Source: Roseimaritima ulvae (GTDB lineage: Bacteria > Planctomycetota > Planctomycetia > Pirellulales > Pirellulaceae). From it: a DNA stretch of 64,000 nt. Each line of letters starts with the position of its first letter. Position 1 is the stretch's first letter. Shown in pieces: positions 52,330 to 60,829 of this stretch. The position numbers and the translations under genes are program-made. The stretch is taken from NCBI RefSeq assembly GCF_008065135.1, contig NZ_CP042914.1, positions 1,240,001 to 1,304,000 on the forward strand, read 5' to 3'. The notes under the pieces are model-generated. The model was given only the letters and a program-made list of their open reading frames with translations. It was not told the origin of the DNA and searched no databases.

Positions 52330-52923
52330 ATGGAAACGGAAGCCGTCCATGCGCAACATCGTGATGAGCTTGTGCGAAGCCTCAAGCAGTTTTCATTATC
52401 CTACCAACAGCATCAACTGATTCACTCTTCCGATTTTGGACCGCTGGTCTCCGATATCCAATCGAAACGCAGGGTGTTTACCATCCTGTTGGCGATACTC
52501 GCTCTGTTCTTGACGTTCAAAACCGTTCGCGGCCTACTGACATCCTCGCCATATTTACATTGGCTAGTCTTGGCTGTGCTCACCGGCCTTTGGGTATTCC
52601 GGAGATACGCCAAGATGAGCCGTCTTGTTTCGGCGTATGGCGATTACCTTGGCACGGCCGGAGAAGCAGCGCGTCGCGGCAATTCACTTGCAAGCGAACT
52701 GAAGCTCGGATTCAACCTGGATTATCCAGAGCACCAAGTCCCAACGGGACGACATGAATTTGGGGCCGCCGCGGACTCCTGTCGCCCCGTTGAGGCTTGG
52801 TGCGGGTGGATTTCTCGCAACCATGGGCTCGCGCCCATGGCTACAATCCGCCGTCCCTTCGGGACTAAGAACGAAAGCCCAAGGTGGGGCTTCCGCAACC
52901 CTTTAGGAGCCCCAGTTCCTTAA
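52330..52923 (+). CDS. Membrane protein whose C-terminus runs into a palindromic repeat
   Basis: About 197 residues. The N-terminal ~60 are soluble (METEAVHAQHRDELVRSLKQ), followed by two membrane helices (~57-78 and ~80-100). From about residue 137 the frame enters the dispersed repeat at 52738-52868, so the last ~60 residues (for example RNHGLAPMATIRRPFG) are repeat-derived. The original stop may have been lost when the repeat inserted. I use the ATG at 52330; an in-frame ATG at 52147 adds a weak leader. Function unknown. Confidence 0.55.
   Translation: METEAVHAQHRDELVRSLKQFSLSYQQHQLIHSSDFGPLVSDIQSKRRVFTILLAILALFLTFKTVRGLLTSSPYLHWLVLAVLTGLWVFRRYAKMSRLVSAYGDYLGTAGEAARRGNSLASELKLGFNLDYPEHQVPTGRHEFGAAADSCRPVEAWCGWISRNHGLAPMATIRRPFGTKNESPRWGFRNPLGAPVP
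52738..52868 (-). repeat. Composite palindromic repeat, copy B (inverted)
   Basis: This matches copy A (1882-2011) in reverse complement over about 130 bases: GTCCCAACGGGACGACAT, the GGGGCC block, CTGTCGCCCCGTTG, the CCATGGGC/GCCCATGG stem, and CGTCCCTTCGGGACTAA. Differences are often paired within stems. It lies inside the 3' part of the 52330-52923 reading frame. Confidence 0.8.
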
Positions 52924-53099
52924 GTCCACGCCATTCGGGGGCAAACCCGGCGGAAATGAAATGAGGACCAGCCCGACTTTCCCAACCTATTTATCGAACG
53001 TCCCCAGTGGTTGAAATGCGGCACAAAACTTGTTTGCCGGCCGCACATTGCAATTCTGTGAGCTAGGCTATCGTTGACTCAATATGTTAGAGCTGAACG

Positions 53100-53603
53100 A
53101 TGCTCGATATGTTTCTGGCTTACGGGTGGATCGCGATTGCGGTGTCTGCTGCGTTGGTCGCGGTACGGATTTGGGCCAAACGGAATTTTGATGGCCAGGT
53201 TCAGGATGTTCTTAGCGAAACGCAAGCGAGATTTGCTGGCGGCAACGTTGAGGTGCATTCCGTCAAAGCGGTCCGGACCATAACGGTTCAGGACGAAACC
53301 GCATTCTTGTATCACATCGACGCCACGATTGATCCTTCACAGGTGAATGTCGAGTGGTGCGGTGCGGATTTGTTCCTGCGAGGTACCGGCGGCGATCCAA
53401 ACCAGATCGGTGATGTGTTGAATCTGAAACGCTGGAACGGAGATTCGTTCGAGCCGCTTAAAAACAAAGCTCAACTTGTCGGAGCTCAGCGTTTGCTGCT
53501 ATCGATGCAAGTCGCCGGCGGCCCGGAACAAGTCAGGTTCAATTTCAACTTTGCCAACTTCGGACCCGTGATCGCATTGCCGGAAATGGAAGTCGCGGTC
53601 TGA
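53100..53603 (+). CDS. Hypothetical protein with one N-terminal membrane segment
   Basis: A 167-residue protein with one hydrophobic segment (~5-25, AYGWIAIAVSAALVAVRIW) and a soluble beta-rich remainder (~50-167). I do not recognise the fold. It starts a plus-strand run of small membrane or unknown proteins. The N-terminal segment could be a signal anchor. Confidence 0.65.
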   Translation: MLDMFLAYGWIAIAVSAALVAVRIWAKRNFDGQVQDVLSETQARFAGGNVEVHSVKAVRTITVQDETAFLYHIDATIDPSQVNVEWCGADLFLRGTGGDPNQIGDVLNLKRWNGDSFEPLKNKAQLVGAQRLLLSMQVAGGPEQVRFNFNFANFGPVIALPEMEVAV

Positions 53604-53791
53604 CGTTTACTTAGTTGCTTGCCATGAACATGGCCAGTATTGCTGAGTCCGATCGCTACGTCTCGCATCATGGGGATTTTGCAGCACCCCTTCTTTATTG
53701 GTACCCTGTATGTCCCGCAGGTTAGGTCCCACGATAGGGAACCACCTCCTTTAGTCAATGCGTTCCTGTTAGCAGCGAGTCGTAATGCGTA

Positions 53792-54715
53792 ATGGCAGTG
53801 AGCAATGTCGAAGGACTACTCGAACCCAAACGCAGTGTCTGGCTGTTCGTGTGTTCGGTCATTGTTTTGGCAGCATGCCTGGTGAGCATCTCTTTGGCAT
53901 TGGCGGCCTTTGCCGTTACCTGGGACCCGTGCTCGATCATGGGCGGTGTGCTCATGTTGCCGCCTCCCCTGGCTTTGGCGGTTCAGCAATATCGTGGCAC
54001 GTTTCGGTTTAACGCCAAGGCCGCCTCGGTATCGGCTGTGCTGCTATTCCTGGTTTGTGGTCTCGCTTTTGCTGCGCTCGCGACGACTCTGGTGGATTTA
54101 GTTTTTTCAGGGGTGCGAATTCCATGGCTGTCGTTGTTTCTCCCGCTGCTGGTTATCGGCACGTTGGGGGGCGTGTCCGCCAGCGTGAATCTTGCTTGGT
54201 CACGCCATCTGGAAAGAGCGACGAACGCCGACGGAGCTTCACTGGAGCGGACGCAGTATACGATGCGAGAGTTGCTTGTTGCTGTCGCTGCGATTGCCTG
54301 TATGACCACCCTGGTGATCTATCTCGTTCGCTCTACGCCTCCGCGATTTGCCGAGAATGTTTCCCGCGATGAGGCACCCTTTGGTCTGCCGGCCGAGGCC
54401 ACCGAGGTATCTTTTTGCCAGGGTTTCCGAGGCACGATCGCTTACGAATTTACGATTGATGAGTCGGGTTTCGTGGTGTGGGTGGAATCGGGAATCGGTT
54501 CGCTTGAATCCGCTTCGGCGAACGTTTCTGTTCAGCCCATCACGACGCCGTACTCGGTCCGACGGTATGATGCGCTAACGGCAAAAGTGACGGGAGCGGG
54601 AGCAATCACGATTACCGACGGTTTGTATTACGAGTGGTCGAAAGAAGACCGCGGAGTCTACGCGGCCTTTGACCGGACGACTAATCGGGCTTATTACTAC
54701 GCCCACTTTCACTGA
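53792..54715 (+). CDS. Polytopic membrane protein, unknown function
   Basis: A 307-residue protein with about five hydrophobic segments (~17-42, ~47-65, ~77-105, ~112-133 and ~155-175), the last inside YTMRELLVAVAAIACMTTLV, a sequence style (MRELLxxVAxxA) seen in many planctomycete membrane proteins. A soluble C-terminal domain of ~125 residues follows, beta-rich and without a recognised motif. It is 59 bases before the next membrane protein gene, so the two may be co-transcribed. Confidence 0.7.
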   Translation: MAVSNVEGLLEPKRSVWLFVCSVIVLAACLVSISLALAAFAVTWDPCSIMGGVLMLPPPLALAVQQYRGTFRFNAKAASVSAVLLFLVCGLAFAALATTLVDLVFSGVRIPWLSLFLPLLVIGTLGGVSASVNLAWSRHLERATNADGASLERTQYTMRELLVAVAAIACMTTLVIYLVRSTPPRFAENVSRDEAPFGLPAEATEVSFCQGFRGTIAYEFTIDESGFVVWVESGIGSLESASANVSVQPITTPYSVRRYDALTAKVTGAGAITITDGLYYEWSKEDRGVYAAFDRTTNRAYYYAHFH

Positions 54716-54774
54716 TCGAGGCCAGCGTACGATGCGATGCGCACCTGCAGGCGATTGAACGATTGGAAATAGGC

Positions 54775-55521
54775 ATGTCTACAAAAGCACTTTCGTTTCT
54801 TGCTCCGCTGGGCGCTATAGCTGCAGCCCTTTTTTCGTCGATGACCGGCTTTGCGGTAATGGGGCTCATCGGTGCCGCAATCAGCCAAGGTCAGGCGATG
54901 GTTTTTCCATCCACTCACTGGATCGGTGCGGTCGGATTGGTCCTGCTGGGAATCGGCGTGACGTCGGCCGCCCTGTCTCGCTGCTCGCGGTCCTCGCCTG
55001 CACGCGGCTTGTTGATTGCTGGCGCGGTGGCGTTTGCAATTGCAGTGCTTCTCATTGGGTTCGGCAATGGGCAGCTTTGGGGCGCTTTCCACAGCCTGGC
55101 AAGGGCAGAGACCGTCGATGCCACATCCTTTAATCTGGCTGCAGGTAAAGCCAATCTTCCCTTGCTCGTGGGCTGGGGCTTGGTGGTGTTGGGGGCTGTA
55201 TGCATCTTTGCGGCAGAGTTGTTTTCAAAGCCCTGCTCGCCATCTCGGTTACGATCAGCACGGAGTGCAATGGCCGTTGTCGCAGCATTGGGGGCAACGT
55301 TTGTTTTTGTAGTGGCCGGTTTGTGGAGCATCTTATCGTTGCGTGGCTTGGAAAGCGGTTTTGCGGCCCCTCAGATCGAGCCGGCTTCGATTGCTGCGGG
55401 CGTCAGCGGAGTGCTCAACGCCACCTTTCTCGTAGCGATAGGAATCGCCGGTTGCGCCCTGGCTTCGTTATTGATGGCCGTCAGCACCCATCAGACACCG
55501 CGGGAGGAAACGCTGGGATGA
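54775..55521 (+). CDS. Polytopic membrane protein, unknown function
   Basis: About 248 residues with six or so hydrophobic segments (~5-30, ~48-64, ~80-95, ~130-147, ~163-186 and ~205-230), the residues between them short and polar. The ATG four codons upstream (54763) is also possible. The stop overlaps the start of the next gene (ATGA), so they are coupled. No transport motif is recognised. Confidence 0.7.
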   Translation: MSTKALSFLAPLGAIAAALFSSMTGFAVMGLIGAAISQGQAMVFPSTHWIGAVGLVLLGIGVTSAALSRCSRSSPARGLLIAGAVAFAIAVLLIGFGNGQLWGAFHSLARAETVDATSFNLAAGKANLPLLVGWGLVVLGAVCIFAAELFSKPCSPSRLRSARSAMAVVAALGATFVFVVAGLWSILSLRGLESGFAAPQIEPASIAAGVSGVLNATFLVAIGIAGCALASLLMAVSTHQTPREETLG

Positions 55522-56039
55522 ATGAACTAGAGGGTGAATGGGAACTGGTTGGTTATTTCCATAAGACCGACGAGATCGAATACGACGACGCGGACGATGG
55601 CTCTAATGTTACGGAAATTCGTGCTTGGCTGCAGGGCGCTGAGCCTACAAACGCTTCGCTTGAGGCCGCGCAGCCGCGTGCGGGCTTGCAGCTCGCGATT
55701 CAACGCGGGGCTTTCCGTGAGTCGGTAGAGAACTTCTCGGAACTGATGTTCGATGTCTCCGGTGTGCAGGTGAATGACTATCAACCGATGTCTGGCCAGC
55801 TGGCGACCATCAACTCAGTGGCATTCCTGGTGCCTGAGGGCGTGCCGGAATTTGCGCGGACGGAACCTGCGGAGGACATCGTGGTGCGGTACGATGATGG
55901 GGACACCCTCGTGTGCGACAGCATGCGGATCGTTGATGGAATGCTCGTTCGGCAAACGTCGGTGGTGACCGATGAGATTTACTTGGAACGCATGTTGCTG
56001 ATGTATCGACGAGCGGATGACAGACATGCACAACGGTAG
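55518..56039 (+). CDS. Hypothetical soluble protein, possible lipocalin-like start
   Basis: A 173-residue soluble protein that begins MNELEGEWELVGYF, a GxWxLV pattern found at the first strand of lipocalin-like and related calycin folds. Alternating hydrophobic strands and a C-terminal EIYLERMLLMYRR fit a small beta-barrel, but no further match is visible. The ATG at 55518 overlaps the preceding stop codon and has GGAGG 10 bases upstream, which decides the start. It is probably made with the membrane protein before it. Confidence 0.65.
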   Translation: MNELEGEWELVGYFHKTDEIEYDDADDGSNVTEIRAWLQGAEPTNASLEAAQPRAGLQLAIQRGAFRESVENFSELMFDVSGVQVNDYQPMSGQLATINSVAFLVPEGVPEFARTEPAEDIVVRYDDGDTLVCDSMRIVDGMLVRQTSVVTDEIYLERMLLMYRRADDRHAQR

Positions 56040-56150
56040 CTGGGCCACCCCTCTGGTTTGTCGCGGCGCTCGCCAGGACGAAGGCAACGTTGGGCGTCCA
56101 CCTTCTGGCGAAGGTAGCTACGAAGAGCCTTCGAAGCATGGATTGCGGGA

Positions 56151-56645
56151 ATGAGTGATTTCTATCGTTACGAAAAGAAGCAGCGGCGGACCGCTATTAC
56201 GCTGCTGTTCAACATGCTCGTGCTGTTGTTGATGTACGGGGCTGCGCGAGCCTTGATCGAGCCGAGCGAGGAGGCCGAGCAATTATTCTTTTGGATGAAT
56301 ATTGCGTTGCCGGTCGTCGAACTGGTGCTGCTGCTTGGCGCCCTGTTCTTCTGGATTCAAAACGGCACGTTCCGGGTTTCGGTCGATGCCGAACGTTTTG
56401 AAATTGTAGATCCCCTGTTTAAGGATTTCTCGTTCTCTGTCCCGGTCAGCGAAATCGTCGAGATCCGACAAACGCATCAGAAACACCACAATTACAGCTC
56501 GATCATGATGTGCATGCAGTCGGGCGAAAAACATCAGATCACACAGAACTACCGCTACCACCGAGGCAAACTGTACGCCGCCTTGGCCAAAGCCAACGCG
56601 GACATTCAACTGCCCAAACATGCGTATCGGTCCAAGCAGGTCTGA
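56151..56645 (+). CDS. Membrane protein with bacterial PH-like domain
   Basis: A 164-residue protein with a charged N-terminus, two membrane helices (~14-36 and ~46-68) and a C-terminal ~95-residue domain that looks like a bacterial PH domain: FRVSVDAERFEIVDPLF then the VPVSEIVEIRQ strand, with the Ser-Ile-Ile and Thr-Gln-Asn strands after it. Such proteins often bind membranes or protein partners. The gene converges on the PQQ protein gene with a 2-base gap between the stops. Confidence 0.7.
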   Translation: MSDFYRYEKKQRRTAITLLFNMLVLLLMYGAARALIEPSEEAEQLFFWMNIALPVVELVLLLGALFFWIQNGTFRVSVDAERFEIVDPLFKDFSFSVPVSEIVEIRQTHQKHHNYSSIMMCMQSGEKHQITQNYRYHRGKLYAALAKANADIQLPKHAYRSKQV

Positions 56646-56647
56646 GC

Positions 56648-57949
56648 TTACTGCAAGGACGCGCTGACCAGTTGTTCGTCATTGCGTGCATAGATCACGC
56701 CATTGGCGATTGCTGGGTGCGCCCAGGTCACGCCGCCACGACGCGGCAATTGGATCTTGGTAGGAGCCAACAATTTCGTACGTGAGGATTCGCTGTAGCC
56801 GCTGGGCGAGACGGTGCCGAACACCAGTTCGCCCTGATCGTTCAACATGATCAGTCGTTGGCCGTCATGGATGGTGTGTACGGTAGCCCAGCGGGCTCGC
56901 GGCACGACCGCATCACTTTCCCAGACGCGATCCCCATTGGCTATCTTCAAGCAGCGGAGTTCGCCATAGCTGTCCGTGCCATAGACATAGTCGCCTTGTA
57001 AGAACGGAGTACCAATCATGCAGTGCAAAGCATCGGTGTTTTGTTCATCGCGGCCGACACGGTGCCACATTTTAGTCGCGGCAGGGCGATCGGCATCCAA
57101 CCGAATCATCATCGAACCGTCGTAGAATGAGGACACGAACAGGTGTTTGCCATCGGTCACCGGCGTGGCAATATTGATCGGCATATTTCGTGGTTTCAGC
57201 GGGATGTTCCAAAACACCTCACCAGTTTGTGGATTCAAGCCGCTGACACTGCCGCCGGTCCAACACACCACCACGTCCTGCCCGCCCTGCTGAATCACGA
57301 TCGGTGCGGAATAGCCAGCGGGTTCTTCGAGCGCCGACCAGACGGTTTCTCCGCTTTGCAAATCCATGGCGATCACACAGGCCTTGCCCTTGCCACCGGC
57401 GATCTGAATGATTTTGTTCTGATACACCAACGGGGCGCTGGCGATTCCCCAGATCGGCATCTGGATGTCCAGCTCGCTGGCCAAGTCGCGTTGCCAGAGA
57501 ACCTTGCCGGTTTCGACGTCCAAGCAATGAAAGTGTCCCATCGCCCCGACGGCCAACGCGCGGTCCCCATGCACGGTGACCGACGCCCGAGGTCCTGCCT
57601 TGTAGCCGATCGTATAAACCGCTTCGTAGACGTGGGACCATAGCTCTTTGCCGGTTGCCGCGTCGAAGCAGAGGATGCGTTCGGTTTGCTGTTTCTGGTC
57701 GGCTTGCCGATCGGTCAGGAAGACACGGCCCGCGGCGATTGTCGGCCCGCTATAGCCCGGTCCGACGGGAACCGTCCAACGCCGCGGCAGCGCGCCCTCG
57801 GGCAATGTTTGCATCAATCCCGGCTCGTCGATCACCCCATCACGTTGCAAACCACGCCACTGAGGCCAGTCATCCGCATGGGAGACGGCAGCGAGGCTAG
57901 AAAAGACGCAGCAAACAAACACGCAGGCTCTCATGATCGGGCTCAGCAA
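56648..57949 (-). CDS. Secreted PQQ-type beta-propeller protein
   Basis: A 433-residue protein with a signal peptide (~1-25, ends AAVSHA) and a WPQWRG motif just after it, the mark of a large planctomycete family. The rest has propeller blades with repeated A-x-D-x-x-T/S-G-x-x-x-W patterns (FDAATGKELWSHVY, LDVETGKVLWQRDL, MDLQSGETVWSALE, LNPQTGEVFWNIPL). This is the PQQ-like repeat of quinoprotein dehydrogenases and of BamB; no cofactor or catalytic residues can be assigned, so a scaffold or binding role is as likely as an enzyme. Confidence 0.88.
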   Translation of the reverse strand: MLSPIMRACVFVCCVFSSLAAVSHADDWPQWRGLQRDGVIDEPGLMQTLPEGALPRRWTVPVGPGYSGPTIAAGRVFLTDRQADQKQQTERILCFDAATGKELWSHVYEAVYTIGYKAGPRASVTVHGDRALAVGAMGHFHCLDVETGKVLWQRDLASELDIQMPIWGIASAPLVYQNKIIQIAGGKGKACVIAMDLQSGETVWSALEEPAGYSAPIVIQQGGQDVVVCWTGGSVSGLNPQTGEVFWNIPLKPRNMPINIATPVTDGKHLFVSSFYDGSMMIRLDADRPAATKMWHRVGRDEQNTDALHCMIGTPFLQGDYVYGTDSYGELRCLKIANGDRVWESDAVVPRARWATVHTIHDGQRLIMLNDQGELVFGTVSPSGYSESSRTKLLAPTKIQLPRRGGVTWAHPAIANGVIYARNDEQLVSASLQ

Positions 57950-58030
57950 TTGGCGGACGGACGGACCGGCGGGAGGCCAGTCGCTGCAGCCAGATTATAG
58001 CCCGTACGTCCGAGGGACATCCTGCGGAGC

Positions 58031-58477
58031 CTAATCTTCCATCACCGTCTTCAGAACCCGGTAGGCTTCGATGCTCTCGATGACTTCGGTCAGCCCGCCG
58101 GCTTGCTGGACGTGTTGCAAGATCTGCAGCAGGTTGTCGGCGCTGCCGGCTGCCGTGACCGCGGCTTTTAATTCTTCCAGTTTGTCGGCCGGGGGCAGCA
58201 GCGAAGCGGAATTGGAAGCGGACTTGGCCGCCGCGCCGCTCTGCTTTTTGCCGCGTGCCGCTCCCGCGGACTTCTTGGCCGGCTTGGCGGCCGCTGGCTT
58301 GCCGCTCTTTGGTTTAGCGGCGTCTGTTTTGCCGGCGTCTGTTTTGGGGCTCGACTTGGATGCGTCGTCCGCTGCCGGAGCCTGCGCTGCGGCGGTTTTT
58401 TCAGCAGGCTCGGTTTTCTCTGCGGTTTCGGCCTGTTCAGTCGGTTCGGCGGACGGGGCCGGATCGGAGTTTGCCAT
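58031..58477 (-). CDS. Lys/Ala/Pro-rich protein of unknown function
   Basis: A 148-residue protein. The first ~95 residues are low-complexity (Ala, Lys, Pro, Glu, Thr, Ser), with acidic then basic blocks like those of histone H1-like or DNA-binding tails. The last ~50 (PADKLEELKAAVTAAGSADN and IESIEAYRVLKTVMED) form a short helical domain. It could be a nucleoid-associated or ribosome-linked accessory protein; there is no direct evidence. Confidence 0.65.
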   Translation of the reverse strand: MANSDPAPSAEPTEQAETAEKTEPAEKTAAAQAPAADDASKSSPKTDAGKTDAAKPKSGKPAAAKPAKKSAGAARGKKQSGAAAKSASNSASLLPPADKLEELKAAVTAAGSADNLLQILQHVQQAGGLTEVIESIEAYRVLKTVMED

Positions 58478-58622
58478 CGGTGTCGGGGGCGCCTAGGTGC
58501 GGGGGAACAAGTGCGGGAGTGGAACTGGAAAACGCCACAATCAAACGTTTTGTCCGACGGCTGTCAAGCGGCGAGCTCGCCGTGGCTTGTCGCTTGCCGC
58601 CTGCTCGACTACACTCGTTTAT

Positions 58623-58646
58623 GCACCTTTCGGTATAGAATGGTGC
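58623..58646. promoter_or_regulatory. Possible promoter/operator before the Rrf2 gene
   Basis: GCACC (58623-58627) and GGTGC (58642-58646) form an inverted repeat around TATAGAAT, a likely -10 element, about 30-50 bases before the Rrf2 start. Rrf2 regulators often control their own promoters, so this could be its binding site. Confidence 0.3.
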
Positions 58647-58675
58647 GGGGTCTTCTTTGAATACGGGAACAGGGC

Positions 58676-59098
58676 ATGCTTTCCAAAACCGCCGAATACG
58701 CTTTGCGAGCCGTGACCTGCCTGGGTGGCCAGCCGGGGCGTCCGGCGTCGGCGAATGTGCTGTTTGAAAAGACCAAGGTGCCGCGGCGATATCTCAATCG
58801 CGTGTTGCAGGATTTGGTGGCGGCCGATTTGGTCCACTCGCGTTCGGGGCCCGGCGGTGGGTATGAGTTAGCCAAAGCGACCGACGAGCTGACCATCTTG
58901 GATGTTATCAACGCGGTCGCGCCATTGGAACGGATTCACAGTTGTCCGTTGGGGTTGAAGTCGCACACGGAGTTGTGTCCTTTGCACGCCGAACTGGATC
59001 GCGCCTACGCGGCCACCGAAGCGGCGTTCGCCGGCGTGACGATCAAGCAGTTGTTGTCGTCCACCAATCCCACCATCCCGCTGTGCGAAGTGCCGTGA
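58676..59098 (+). CDS. Rrf2-family transcriptional regulator
   Basis: A 140-residue regulator with the Rrf2 winged helix: [17 protein letters not shown] at the start, the recognition-helix region [19 protein letters not shown], and the wing [13 protein letters not shown]. The C-terminal half has SCPLG...ELCPLH (Cys about ten residues apart) and a further Cys near the end. Rrf2 proteins such as IscR and NsrR use three Cys for an Fe-S cluster that senses iron-sulfur status, NO or redox state. The spacing here is not the classic one, so cluster binding is possible but unproven. Targets are unknown; the near-promoter palindrome suggests autoregulation. Confidence 0.92.
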   Translation: MLSKTAEYALRAVTCLGGQPGRPASANVLFEKTKVPRRYLNRVLQDLVAADLVHSRSGPGGGYELAKATDELTILDVINAVAPLERIHSCPLGLKSHTELCPLHAELDRAYAATEAAFAGVTIKQLLSSTNPTIPLCEVP

Positions 59099-59116
59099 GC
59101 GTCGTCCCTCGCCAAA

Positions 59117-59140
59117 GTAGCATGGGCCCCTGGCCCGTGT
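59117..59140 (-). repeat. Inverted single copy of the CATGCTAC-type repeat
   Basis: GTAGCATGGGCCCCTGGCCC (59117-59136) with its flank is the reverse complement, with two changes, of the tandem unit at 59352-59406. It is close to the 3' end of the Rrf2 gene. Confidence 0.6.
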
Positions 59141-59263
59141 GTGGTGCGCATCTCTCGTAGCCTGGACCCCCAGCTCGTGAGTGAAGCTGAGAAAAATCCG
59201 AACCCTTTGCCGTGGTCGTCCCGAACCAATCTGGATCTATCGTGGGGACGCGAGCGAATTCCG

Positions 59264-59344
59264 GTCCCTCCTCCCCCAAAACGGTCGCGGTCACACCTAT
59301 AGATATGGAAACCTCTGTCGCGACCATTTCGGGGGAGGGGGGAC
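59264..59344. repeat. Imperfect inverted repeat related to 48641-48749
   Basis: Arms 59264-59289 and 59319-59344 match in 23 of 26 positions, with a 29-base loop. The left arm carries CTCCCCCAAAAC, shared with the perfect inverted repeat near 48.7 kb. Confidence 0.65.
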
Positions 59345-59351
59345 ATGCTGC

Positions 59352-59406
59352 GGACACGGGCCGGGGACCCATGCTACGCGGGACACGGGCCGGGGACCCA
59401 TGCTAC
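59352..59406 (+). repeat. Two identical 26-base tandem repeats
   Basis: GGACACGGGCCGGGGACCCA followed by TGCTAC occurs at 59352-59377 and again, identically, at 59381-59406, with a period of 29. Together with 59117-59140 this fills much of the ~330-base gap before the next gene; no gene is seen there. Confidence 0.85.
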
Positions 59407-59432
59407 CGGGGAGACGGGCTACGTTAGTGGTT

Positions 59433-59804
59433 TTATGCTTCCGGATCGGCGTTTAGGTTTTCATTGATCGCTTGTTCCCAGCCTAGAGCGCGACAGTCGT
59501 CGGCTGTTGCCCAGCGGCTTGCGTCTCCCCACAGTGGGGCTTCGCAAATTGGGCAGCGCGCGTTTTCGGAATCCGGGTAAAGGTGTTCGCTGGTCGTGTC
59601 GGGCTGTTGCCAAATGGCTTCGCATTCGTCACACACGACTAAGCCGTGCGGTGTGTCGGTATGGATGCCGCAGATACGAATGCCGCACAGGCCCGTTTTA
59701 CAGAGCGGGCATTGGTCGATCGAAAATTGGGGAAGCACAGCAGCGGTCTCAAGCGAAGGCGGTTGGGTTTGAAATCGAATGCACGGTATCGCGGGTGAAG
59801 TCAC
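59433..59804 (-). CDS. Small protein with three CxxC zinc-ribbon-like motifs
   Basis: A 123-residue cytoplasmic protein starting with GTG. CPLC (~32-35), CDEC (~58-61) and CPIC (~83-86) suggest two linked zinc ribbons or one with an extra knuckle. The start overlaps the stop of the upstream gene (GTGA), so it depends on translational coupling with it; no separate ribosome-binding site is visible. I do not recognise a family. As the close partner of a protein with a toxin-like end it could be its inhibitor, but that is a guess. Confidence 0.65.
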   Translation of the reverse strand: MTSPAIPCIRFQTQPPSLETAAVLPQFSIDQCPLCKTGLCGIRICGIHTDTPHGLVVCDECEAIWQQPDTTSEHLYPDSENARCPICEAPLWGDASRWATADDCRALGWEQAINENLNADPEA

Positions 59805-60517
59805 AGGGGGTAGGCGGTGATCACCCGCGTTCCTTCCAGCACCAGCCGTACGCGGCGGGCCATCGGTTTACGGCGTCGGTTGCCCTCGCGGCCGCCGACA
59901 TAGCCCACGCGTCGGCCCATGCTGACGGTATAGATCGTCCGACCTTGGTCCTGCTGGGTGGTCACGCCCGACGCGTTCTGTTTGGCCTTGAGGTAGGCTT
60001 CGTCCAAAACCTGCAGCATCGTCGCCATGCCGCCGTCGAACACACCGTGACTGCCGGGGCGATTGGGTTGGTCCTCGGTATGTCGCTTGAGGTGTGCTAA
60101 GCGGTGTCCTTCTTGGCTGCCCGGCAGGTACTGCAGTCCGGCGGGAGAAAGAAAACGATCGGGACCGATGGAACGCAGCAAACCATAACGCAGCGTATGT
60201 TGATCGCCGGCAACTTGGTCGGCATCGCTCCCCTCGCTCGCCGGGTCTGTCTGCGGACTCGTCTCCCTGGGTACGATTTGGTCCGCGGTTTGCGTATCAG
60301 CGGGTTGTGAGTTAGCCGAGCGTTCGTGTTGCTCAAGCGGTTGATGTTGCTCGGCTTGCCGTTCGGTCAGGGAAGGCAGGTTCCAGCCGTAACGCTCGTC
60401 CAGCTGCGGTTGCACGAAGGCGTAACCGATCAGAGCGACGGCTCCCAAGACTCCAGCAATCGTCAAGGGGCGTTTGCCACCCGGTCGTGGCGAAACGCCT
60501 GCGTACGTTTTATTCAT
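59801..60517 (-). CDS. Membrane-anchored protein with a polymorphic-toxin-like C-terminal domain
   Basis: About 238 residues. An N-terminal membrane helix (~21-36, LTIAGVLGAVALIGYAFV) is followed by a long polar linker (~40-130, Gln/Glu/Asp/Ser-rich). The C-terminal ~100 residues contain GHRLAHLKRH, GSHGVF, MLQVLDEAY, a YTVSMGRRVGY strand and finally RLVLEGTRVITAYP. That order resembles the BECR-fold RNase toxins of polymorphic toxin systems (the Ntox50-like pattern: His, H-x-V-F, helix, GR-x-V/I-G, VITAYP). The topology with a short anchor, not a delivery domain, is unusual. I chose the ATG at 60517; 60541 would overlap the ATG of the divergent gene. Confidence 0.65.
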   Translation of the reverse strand: MNKTYAGVSPRPGGKRPLTIAGVLGAVALIGYAFVQPQLDERYGWNLPSLTERQAEQHQPLEQHERSANSQPADTQTADQIVPRETSPQTDPASEGSDADQVAGDQHTLRYGLLRSIGPDRFLSPAGLQYLPGSQEGHRLAHLKRHTEDQPNRPGSHGVFDGGMATMLQVLDEAYLKAKQNASGVTTQQDQGRTIYTVSMGRRVGYVGGREGNRRRKPMARRVRLVLEGTRVITAYPL

Positions 60518-60539
60518 CCAGAGAAAACCCCGAAGAGCC

Positions 60540-60818
60540 ATGAAGAAGTTGATTCGTACCGCCGCTCTGCTGATCTGTACCCTAGCAGTCGGGTGGTGTA
60601 CCCAGCCAGCCCAGGCGGCTGAGCCCCATTGGTCGCCGGTCGTGATCGCTCGTGGTCAGCAGCGTGCGCAAATTGAAGCCACGCCGATTGAATTGCGGCC
60701 ATACCGACCGTTGCACTTTTATGGAAACACTCTGCGGCGGCTGCACCATCGCGGTCGAGCTCTGCCGCGGCCGATCGATTTCAGACGAACCGTCGTATAC
60801 GCCCTGCGGCGGCCGTAA
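60540..60818 (+). CDS. Small secreted basic protein
   Basis: A 92-residue protein with a clear signal peptide (MKKLIRTAALLICTLAVGWC to QAA, cleavage near residue 28) and an Arg-rich mature part of about 64 residues (LRRLHHRGRALPRPIDFRR). It has no recognised family and one Cys inside the signal. The ATG overlaps the opposite-strand ATG at 60541, which I treat as non-functional. The basic mature part could bind anionic polymers. Confidence 0.65.
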   Translation: MKKLIRTAALLICTLAVGWCTQPAQAAEPHWSPVVIARGQQRAQIEATPIELRPYRPLHFYGNTLRRLHHRGRALPRPIDFRRTVVYALRRP

Positions 60819-60829
60819 AGTCGCAGGCA

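Noticed and set aside
59352-59406. CRISPR-like direct repeats
   Set aside because: Only two units with a 3-base spacer; no array, leader or cas gene.
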